64,000 nt of DNA from Rhodosporidiobolus odoratus. Its lineage: Eukaryota; Basidiomycota; Microbotryomycetes; Sporidiobolales; Sporidiobolaceae. The position numbers and the translations under genes are program-made. Where the stretch lies: positions 1,302,001-1,366,000 of the forward strand of contig JAOANU010000005.1 in assembly GCA_034387635.1 (NCBI GenBank), given 5' to 3'. Below are positions 57,203 to 64,000 of the stretch, piece after piece; within the stretch, counting starts at the first letter, position 1, and each line of letters opens with the position of its first letter. The notes under the pieces are model-generated. The model worked only from the letters and a program-made list of their open reading frames with translations, was not told the origin of the DNA and made no database searches.

Positions 57203-57877
57203 ATGGTTAGTCCATCGTCTCTTGTCCCTTCAACGTTCGATCTAGGGCTGACCTTCCCTCCATCTTGCTCACAGGTCAACAACCACGACGGCGCCACCTT
57301 CTCCAACGACCGCGAGTTCGCTTCTGAGATGGGCAAGGAGGGCGGCAAGACCCAGCCTGACGAGGTCTACAAGGTGCGCTTTCTCCCACTCACCGCTTAC
57401 TCCCCGTCGTCCTCGAGCTGATCTTGCTTTTTCCTTTGCAGCCTTCCGAGCACGACGGCCTCAAGGAGAACGGTGAACCCGATGCGCGCATGAGCTCCGA
57501 GCACGGCTTTGGCGGCGACCACGAGCGCGCGTCGGAGGCTGGCAAGCAGGGAGGCAAGACCCAGCCGGATGAGGTTTACAAGGTATATTTCGCTCTTTCT
57601 TTTTCTCTTTGTCCATGTAACTAAGCTGATCTTCTTCTTCTCGATAGCCCTCTGAGCACGGTGGCCTGAAGAAGAACGGCGAGCCGGATGCCCGTATGTC
57701 TTCGGAGCACGTAAGTTTCCACTTTACCCTATTCCCCCTTTTCCCCCTTTGCTCATGGACTGACGTACCTGCTTCTCCTTCTTCTTTCCTACACAGGGCT
57801 TCGGTGGCAACCGCGAGTTCGCGTCTGAGCAAGGCAAGAAGGGTGGCAAGACCAACGGTGGCGAGGACGAGGAGTAA
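57203..57877 (+). CDS. KGG-repeat hydrophilic protein, conidiation protein 10 (con-10)-like
   Basis: Small (128 residues) very hydrophilic protein, probably a stress or spore-type protectant like fungal con-10 and the bacterial KGG-motif proteins. Exon 1 is just the ATG codon. Exon 2 (57275-57373) gives VNNHDGATFSNDREFASEMG with a GKEGGKTQPDEVYK end. Exon 3 (57442-57582) is a full repeat unit from PSEHDGLKENGEPDARMSSE to GKQGGKTQPDEVYK. Exons 4 (57648-57710) and 5 (57797-57877) form a second unit starting PSEHGGLKKNGEPDAR and ending GKKGGKTNGGEDEE. All splice sites are canonical GT-AG and phase 0. From 57385 on it lies in the right inverted-repeat arm, and a 5'-truncated copy lies at 43430-43940. 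Confidence 0.85.
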
Positions 57878-58232
57878 TCCACACACCTCCCCCCTTTTAC
57901 CCCTACACTATGTAGTTAGTTGTACTATTTCCATGTCAGCGAATCAAAGTCGTTTAATCACATATTTCTGCCGGTGTGCGTGCGTTGCGGCCATCTCTGA
58001 GAGCGCGTAGCTCCGTTCTACCTCGCCATACACGAGAAAGTACTGCTTGAATGCACCCCGTTCTTTGTTCCGCAATCCCTGGCCGTTAGGTTACAGCCGT
58101 TGACTGGGATGACGACGCGCTTGTCGTCTGTCTGTCAAGCCAGTGTCTCGAGAAGGCCGGCAAGACAGTAGCGAAGATGGAAAAGCAAGGCAATGCGGAA
58201 TGATTGGGAGATTTGGAGTTGCCAGCACTAAC

Positions 58233-58315
58233 GGTTGCATGGTGTAGTTGGTCATCACGTATCCTTAACACTTGCTGTACGGATAAGGTCCTCAGTTCAA
58301 GCCTGGGTGCGATCA
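58233..58315 (+). tRNA. tRNA-Val (anticodon AAC) with a 9-nt intron
   Basis: Same 83-nt sequence as the minus-strand gene at 42992-43074, with no difference seen. Acceptor, D, anticodon (TATCC/GGATA) and T stems all form, and the 9-nt intron lies after position 37. It sits about 355 bp downstream of the KGG-repeat gene. Confidence 0.9.
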
Positions 58316-59108
58316 TCTTTTTGCAGTCGTGACCTGTCGCTGCTTTCCTTCCTCCCCCTGGCCTCTCTTTTTGCGACTCTCTCTGTATACATGGCTGATC
58401 GTCAAGCTGTGCTCCACGAGTGACTTACCTCGGCTTTGCTCAATTCCTCGCTTTGCTGCCCTAGCTTTGCACCCGCTTTTCTCGCAACTCTCGCTTTTCC
58501 TCTGCTGCATTTTCCGTCCTTGCCTTACATCCCCAACCTACTAGATTCTGAAAGGAGTCGCTGGCTTTAACAACGACTGAACCACGGGCAGCAGTCAGGA
58601 GCCTTTTTCCCGCGACAAAGTTCAGGTTGTAAAGGTTGGTCAGACTGTCCGCTGCTGTCGCATGCTACCAAATAAGCTGTAGCCGCAGTTGAGTGACATG
58701 CACACGAGAGGGATTGGGTAAGGCGAGACTGGAACGAAAACGGGCTGGAGGGGCGAAGAAAGGGGCAGCTGTAGAAAGGGGCTGCTCAGCAAGGACAAGT
58801 GTCAATATACACGGGTTGCAACCAGCCTCAGCATGTGCAGCTGAATACCTTGTTATTGCAACAGAGGAGTGGTGACAAGTGGCGGTTCAAGGGAGGTCCT
58901 CGGGATAGCCCGACGCCAGCAGGTGAGCAGAACAGGCGGACGGTTCAGCGGCCTGGCGTCGCAAGAAATGCCTCGGTGAAAGAGGCCAAAAGCACTGGGT
59001 TCCAGCAAGCTTTCTCCCCCGGCTCCCTCCTGCCACTGCCCCGTAGAGGAGCAGCCTCGCGAGCAAAAGACAGCCTCAGACGTACAGGGAACTCGCAACC
59101 CGCAATGT

Positions 59109-59171
59109 TCTGACCCCTCGAGACTTTTCCCCGGCGCTTTGCCGTTGCAGGTCTCGCTTTGAGGGGTCAGA
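59109..59171. ncRNA. Hairpin-forming sequence in the right arm
   Basis: Reverse-complement counterpart of the left-arm hairpin: TCTGACCCCTC pairs with GAGGGGTCAGA and GAGAC with GTCTC. Stem and loop are unchanged between arms. No transcript evidence. Confidence 0.3.
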
Positions 59172-59702
59172 GCAGAGCGGAATGTGCGAGCTGTGGTACC
59201 GCCGACCGTATCTGCCGTTGCACGGTGTGCGTGAAGCAGTGACCGTGCAGGAGTGAGGGGGGAGAAGCAGCGTGAAGACCGGGTTGGCCCCGAGCGGCCC
59301 AGGTGTGCCACAAGACCTCCCTCGATGCACTCAGTCACATCGCTAGAGGAGAGTAGGGCTGCTTACTGGTGCCCGGCTGTTTGTTTGACCCATGTGAACC
59401 CTCACCAGTCCAGCTCAACGCGTCTCGCTGACCCTCGATAGCGGTCTAGAGTAGCCAGACTCCCGGTACAGCAATCACTCAAGGTGTAGGTACCTCCGGG
59501 GACATTGCCTGACCTGCGCGAGGAGGTGCCGTTGTTCTGAAGCGAGGTGGGTTAGGAGTTTGGTAAGGCGGATGTAGAGTGAGAGAAGCCGAGCGAGTGG
59601 TTGCGAAGGGTGGGGCACTGCTATAGCCATTCTCCAAAGGTAGCGCAATGCAAAGCAGAGATGTTCAAGAGCTGTGGTAGGAAGGATGAAGTGAGAAGGT
59701 CC

Positions 59703-60327
59703 TTTCCCTCCTGGCGTACTGCACACTGCCGCCTTCGTTTACCGCTTTGAGCCTGCCTCCCTGCGCTCTACTGTCTATTACCGCAGATCACGCCGAGCGA
59801 CACGCCGCTCTGCTCGAGCCGATAGCCTTTTTGTTCCAGAAACGTTCAACTCGCGCTCTCCTACGAGACTCGGCGCTCGCATCGATTCGTAAGGGAACAT
59901 TGCCGTCTATCAGCTGCAGTGTAGAGTACGCCAGAGGAGAGTGGGGAAGTGTCAGAAGGGTATGGCAGAAGCGAAGAGGGGTATATCGGTCTGAGACAAA
60001 GCTAAGCTAAGCGCAATACAGGGGTGGAGGGAGAGCGACACAATGCGGCAAAGTATGCGCAAAGGGATAAGAACCGTATGCAAGGACAATGGATGAAAAT
60101 GCGAAATAAACCTGGAGAGACAGTGGCGAAAGACTAAGGACGACATGAAGAACAAGTCATGCAGGAACAGGAGAGGAACAACAGGACGACGACAAGGGAG
60201 AGCGGGTGTCAGGACGAGGGAGAAGCTGTAGAAGGAAGGTGTATCAGAAAAGCGTCGCCGATACAAGAGAAGGAAGGAGGCGCACAGTTCTATATCTCCG
60301 AGAGAGAAAGCTCGGTCACGGTCATGC
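59703..60327. other. Intergenic region between the right arm and the anchored Ser-rich gene
   Basis: About 625 bp, purine-rich on the plus strand in the second half (60050-60320), consistent with the CT-rich 3' untranslated region of the minus-strand gene. No gene recognised. Confidence 0.35.
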
Positions 60328-61668
60328 TCACGGTAGCAGATCGCTGAGCGCCAGCCCGCTGGCGCCCGTGAGATCCGCCCCATCGCCATCCGAAACGCGA
60401 GTGATCATGCGTGTGGCGACAATCGGAGCCGCTGGCGAGCGACCCCGCCTAGTGAGGGACGACGACCTTGTGAGGGACGACGACCCTTTCGGCGCGAAGG
60501 AGGACGGCAGGGTAGGCGAAGGAGGAGGCGACGGCTCGGGCGAAGTGAGAGGCGAGCGAGAGAGAGGGGAGAGGGAACGGAAGGGTGGGCGGAGGAAGAG
60601 AGAAGAGACGGAGCGTTTGCGACCGGCTGACGTGGCAGCGGAGTCGGCAGAGGATTGAGAGGAGAGCGAGGCTGAGGATGCGCTGGTGAAGTCCAGGGAT
60701 AGTGCCGAAGAAGGTACGCTGGACTGCGCGGCGGGAGGAGCGACCGAGAAGTAATCGGACGAAGTAGGAGACAGGCCAGGTTCGGAGAATTGGCGGCGAG
60801 GGGGGTGATTCGGGCGCAACGACGGGAGATTAGGTCGACAAGCGCCGGCATGTGTCGCAGAGCGCTTGCGAAGGTGTTGAATGGGGCAGGCTTTGCTGGA
60901 AGACGTAGGCGAGGCGGAGTGGGTGGCTGATGCGGGAGATGCAGGCATGTGCGCGTCCTGCGATAAGGCGACGGTTGTAGATGCCGCTTTCTTGCCCGAG
61001 CCTCCCGGAGACGAGGGTGTCCGCCGGAACCGCATGCCGGTGAAAACGGTGAGGCCTTTGGGACGTTTCCCCTCCTTCGACGCAGACAGGCAGTGTCCCT
61101 GTTCATCCTCGAGGGTGTCCACCTCACTCGTACCGTCCGTTTCCATGTCCGAACCACCGTCTGGTGTCAAGGCTGGCGCGAATCCTTCGAGGGATGGCGT
61201 ACGAGACTCGCGCTTGGAAAGGGCAACTTGCTCCTCCCGCTCCGCGAGTTCCTCCTCCTCCCTCGCTTCGGTCAGCTCGTCGAGTTCGTGGTACGCGAAG
61301 CCTCCAGTAAGGCGTGTCGACGGCCGGCGGGCGGGGGGAGGCCGCGTCGGTAGTGCCGGAGTTCGAAAGGAGGACGCGACGAAGGATTGAAGCGACTCGA
61401 GCGCCGACCGCTGCTGACGTGCCGGATCGGGCAGAGAGGGTGACTTAGGTGAAGAGGGAGGCGCTGGACGAGGGCGAGTACGCGGTTCATCATCGGCGTG
61501 ACATCGACTTGGACATGTCGGCGGTTCGAGGTGAGTGAGGGTGAAGAAGGTGGAAGCGACGAGGGCGGCTAGGGCGAGTATGACGCTGGCGGTGAACGTG
61601 AAGGGCCGCTTGAGGATGACGATGTGACTGCTCGCGTTGGCAGGCAGCTGAGGCAGCCTGACTGACAT
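60328..61668 (-). CDS. Ser/Pro-rich protein with one N-terminal membrane anchor, unrecognised
   Basis: An intron-free frame of 446 codons from ATG 61668. The first 20 residues (MSVRLPQLPANASSHIVILK) are followed by a clear hydrophobic segment, about residues 21-42 (FTFTASVILALAALVASTFF), that would make a signal anchor. The rest is low-complexity, rich in Ser, Pro, Arg and Ala, with one acidic helix (DELTEAREEEELAEREEQVA). Near the C-terminus a short duplication reads SSSLTRSSSLTRR. It ends LSDLLP. No catalytic motif or known domain was seen. Long length without introns is unusual in this window, but codon composition looks coding. Confidence 0.65.
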   Translation of the reverse strand: MSVRLPQLPANASSHIVILKRPFTFTASVILALAALVASTFFTLTHLEPPTCPSRCHADDEPRTRPRPAPPSSPKSPSLPDPARQQRSALESLQSFVASSFRTPALPTRPPPARRPSTRLTGGFAYHELDELTEAREEEELAEREEQVALSKRESRTPSLEGFAPALTPDGGSDMETDGTSEVDTLEDEQGHCLSASKEGKRPKGLTVFTGMRFRRTPSSPGGSGKKAASTTVALSQDAHMPASPASATHSASPTSSSKACPIQHLRKRSATHAGACRPNLPSLRPNHPPRRQFSEPGLSPTSSDYFSVAPPAAQSSVPSSALSLDFTSASSASLSSQSSADSAATSAGRKRSVSSLFLRPPFRSLSPLSRSPLTSPEPSPPPSPTLPSSFAPKGSSSLTRSSSLTRRGRSPAAPIVATRMITRVSDGDGADLTGASGLALSDLLP

Positions 61669-63409
61669 GTTTTTCCAGGCGCGAGCTAACTGGGACGGGT
61701 AAGGGGGAGTCAAGGTGAAGCGGAGTAGTCGAGATGCACTTCAAGGGATAGCAGGAGCGGGATTGCGCATAACAAACTCGGGCTGGTAGACGGGCGTCGA
61801 AGGAACGGAGCGCAGGAGGATTAGTCGGACGGACGGCGAACACTCTCCGTCCGATCGGTCCCCCCTTTTCTTCTCTTCCTGGCTGATTCGCTCAGCAGGA
61901 AGCGCTCAGTCCACCTCACGAAGACATTCCTTGCTGAATCGAGCTGCTGCCTGGTCGCCCCCTCTCTCATGTCGTCCGAGAGAGCCGGCCTGCGCCTGTC
62001 TACTGTATCTCTCGCTCGCGCGCTCGCTCAATTCGGCGTTTCCTCCTTCGGGCTGCCTCCACCGGTTCATGCTCTCCTCCAATGGCCTGCGCCTGCTCGT
62101 GGCCAACCACCACGCCCAAGCCGAAGACAATCCGCCAGATCCGGGAGCAGCACGAGTCGACGTTAAGCGCAGAACAGCTCCCCGGAGTCGAAGCTGAATC
62201 GCAGGCACGGAGCGGCAGCGAAATCTGTCATCGACAGTGAACGCGTAACTGTAGATGTAGAAGGTACGGGTTTGATTGGCATGTAAGGACACGAAGCTAC
62301 AGGAACGTCGGGCACATACGGCTGCGTGGGTGAGGAACAGAGGTCAGCTCGATAGCCAGTCCTCTTCAAACCACAGTGACGCCTCAGCAAGATAGGATGA
62401 CAGCACGCCTAGCCCCGTCAAGTGGAGATGGAGGACAAGCGCGTCTCCAGCGGTTTGCCCTAAGAAGAACAAGGTCCGCCGGTAACGAGCTCGAACCGCC
62501 ATTAAGCCTCCACCGTAACAGACGGCGCCGGATCAGGCTCATTAAATCATAATAGAATCATGGGCGGAATGCTTGAGCAAAGAGAGGCAGAGACGCACCA
62601 GCAATAGCAAGACTCGCTCGTGAGAGGGCAGCTGTGTCTCGTGAGCCGATATCTCGTGAACCGGCTTGATTCCACTCCCATCGTACACCCTACAGAGATA
62701 AGTCGGGATGGCGATGGCGCCGCAGGACTGGCGGGGGCGAAGCCGATGAGTTGGAGCAGAAGGAGAAGTCGAAGTGATGGGATGTCGCGGATAGCATGTC
62801 AGCACGGCCAGCGCGAGCCCTCTCCCTCGTGGGAGCGAAGAGGACACAGAGTACGCCAGCCGCTTCCTAACACCGCGCCTTGTTGGGGCTGTTCTTCCCC
62901 TCATCCGAGCCCCGTAAGAGGCTCATGGCATCGACCAAGTCTGGAAGGACATGGGCGACGTGGCATGAACTGCAGACGAAGCGATGGGTTAGTAAGATGT
63001 AGCACTAATGCGAGCATGTGGATAGACTCACGGGTTGTGTTTTTGATGAGGAGAAAGCCAAACAAGCGTTTTGAGCTTTTGTATCCATCCAGTTCAGGGG
63101 AGCTTTCTGATGTCGGACTTCGACGTCGCGCCGACACCATCTTGCTCCTTCTTTCTCAGTCTGCTCACCTAGCTTTGCGACGCAGCGTTGGAGCATGAGG
63201 TTACGAGGAGCTCAGATGCGCGCCTCTGATTGAAAAGCGCATTCAGCTATGCAGCGACTTCTTCTCTCCGCATAGAGCAGGGGATATGCTTGCCGAGTAT
63301 ACGCATTAACGCGATACGACACAGCAATCTTACAGAGCACTGCATTGTTAACTGCGAGCTATGCGAAACAGAGGGAGAAAACAAGTACAGACGGCCCCCT
63401 TCCCCATGG
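61669..63409. other. Gene-poor gap with splice-like signals on the minus strand
   Basis: No confident gene. On the minus strand a well-formed intron is visible at 63031-62970 (GTGAGT donor, CTAAC branch-like site, CTGCAG acceptor), following a frame from ATG 63196 (MLQRCVAKLGEQTEKEGARW). Further acceptor-like sites (CTCTGTAG near 62693, CACGCAG near 62322) border frames such as VYDGSGIKPVHEISAHETQ. No continuous protein could be assembled and no family was recognised. It may be a poorly conserved gene or a spliced non-coding transcript. A 52-codon plus frame at 62082 was also seen. Confidence 0.3.
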
Positions 63410-64000
63410 TTACATCCCGAACCTCCTTCCCGTTCTCGGCGTCCTTCTGACCACCGGCGTACCGACTCCCGCAACCCTCGGCGTAGCGGCCACGCTCTTC
63501 TGGGCTTTGACCCTCTCCTCTTTCTCTTGCTGCGCCTGTGCGAACTCTTCTTTGAGGCGCATCTCGGCTTCGGATTCGGATTGGAATTGCTGCTTGGCGG
63601 CGATGCGTTGACGGTCCGAGAAATGTTGCTCTCGAACTGCGATGCGAAAGCACGAGTCATTGGGGAATGGGTGAAAGGAAGGAAGGAGGTCAGAGCGCAC
63701 CGGAGAAGAACTTGCTACCGAGCTCGGCAAGCCAGTACGCGTCGACGGAGGTAACGATAGACATGTACTCTTTGCTTGTCAGGACGAGCTGTAACGAGGG
63801 TTATTGTCAGATGGGGTCTCAAAAAAAGCAAGAACCGCTAGGTAGCGAACCTCGTGATAAACGACGTAGTCCGGCAAGTAACCCAAGCCGTATAGGGAGG
63901 AGGTCGCGTGTAAGTGCATCGGAACTGGACAAGCAGACTGTCAGCGACGAAAATAGCCCTGCAAGCGCAGGCGGTCGGCAGACATACCCGCTGTTCGGAG
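63410..64000 (-). CDS. PRP16: Spliceosomal DEAH-box helicase Prp16 (DHX38), C-terminal part only
   Basis: Prp16 drives remodelling of the spliceosome before the second transesterification. Only the last exons are in the window; the gene continues beyond 64000. They read [20 protein letters not shown], then after an intron [20 protein letters not shown] followed by AELGSKFFS, and after another intron [19 protein letters not shown] Glu/Gln/Lys-rich helix follows, then a tail ending [16 protein letters not shown] with the stop at 63410. The block [12 protein letters not shown]...VDAYWLAEL is the OB-fold end of DEAH splicing helicases. The tail with RRTP...RFG resembles that of DHX38/Prp16 rather than Prp2, Prp22 or Prp43. 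Helicase core motifs are outside the window. Confidence 0.85.

Larger units (their letters stand above)
57385..59702. repeat. Right arm of a 2.3-kb inverted repeat
   Basis: Counterpart of 41610-43940 in opposite orientation. It begins inside intron 2 of the intact KGG-repeat gene, includes exons 3-5, the tRNA-Val gene and the hairpin, and ends at GAGAAGG near 59702. Because the gene here is complete and continues outside the arm, this copy is the likely source. Open frames in this arm (for example minus-strand 58853-59338) are shared with the left arm but have no domain. Confidence 0.9.

Noticed and set aside
43297..58010. Matching 104-codon frames in both arms (43297-43611 minus and 57696-58010 plus)
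   Set aside because: They read through an intron and in a wrong frame of the last KGG exon; their conservation is explained by the duplication.
58853..59338. Minus-strand frame of 161 codons in the right arm, partly shared with 41969-42283
   Set aside because: It spans the hairpin, has no domain, is shorter in the other arm and has non-coding-like composition.
41610..59702. Inverted arms as terminal repeats of a DNA transposon
   Set aside because: The arms are 2.3 kb, contain host tRNA and host gene exons, and the block between them holds conserved housekeeping genes with no transposase.
62082..62240. 52-codon plus-strand frame starting MACACSWPTTTPKPK
   Set aside because: Too short, no recognised family and no clear promoter or splice context.
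1..64000. CRISPR arrays, rRNA genes, prophage or plasmid features
   Set aside because: No regularly spaced repeats, rRNA signatures or replicon genes were seen; the window is a eukaryotic chromosome.

Overview
The window is nuclear DNA from an intron-rich basidiomycete fungus, most likely a GC-rich red yeast of the Rhodotorula/Sporobolomyces type. Nearly every gene is broken by many short introns (about 50-100 nt, donors mostly GTGCGY/GTACGY/GTGAGY, acceptors YNCAG). Genes are tightly packed on both strands, and the set is typically fungal: Cch1 calcium channel, Isc1, LAMMER kinase, Ftr1, mS38, a KGG/con-10-like stress protein. The lineage is inferred from gene content and intron style, not from a search. 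No bacterial features, rRNA or CRISPR were seen.

Layout. 1-9.7 kb: the 5' part of an M1 aminopeptidase (minus, 3' end off the window) with a decayed relic of the same gene upstream; then MPO1 and NUF2 (plus) converging on a CYP7/8-like cytochrome P450 (minus). 9.9-19.2 kb: one very large gene for the four-repeat calcium channel CCH1 (minus). 19.9-23.5 kb: a TBC-domain protein and ISC1, divergent over a 112-bp shared promoter. 23.7-31.5 kb: a DNMT1-type cytosine-5 DNA methyltransferase with two BAH domains and a long unassigned N-terminus (minus), divergent from a HAD phosphatase of the MDP-1 family. 33.2-40.3 kb: LAMMER kinase, an MFS drug/proton antiporter (minus) and cyclophilin A. 

41.6-59.7 kb is the most unusual part. 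Two closely similar arms of about 2.3 kb (41610-43940 and 57385-59702) lie in inverted orientation. Each carries an identical intron-containing tRNA-Val(AAC) gene, a hairpin and the 3' part of a KGG-repeat gene. The right-hand gene is complete; the left-hand copy is cut off at its 5' end at the arm boundary. Between the arms lie FTR1, a possible small secreted protein, an arrestin-like adaptor, cytosolic threonyl-tRNA synthetase, mitochondrial ribosomal protein mS38 and an unrecognised protein. 60.3-64 kb: a serine-rich protein with one membrane anchor, a gene-poor gap with splice-like signals, and the C-terminal exons of the spliceosomal helicase PRP16.

The genes are mostly unrelated housekeeping or accessory functions without operon logic; the functional links are only shared divergent promoters. 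CCH1 and FTR1 are both plasma-membrane cation uptake systems. No clear new multi-gene system was found. The items most worth checking are the inverted arms, the TBC protein lacking both catalytic fingers, the methyltransferase N-terminus, the aminopeptidase relic and a GC-AG intron in mS38. Coordinates of spliced genes run from start codon to stop codon on the genome. All splice assignments were made by eye.
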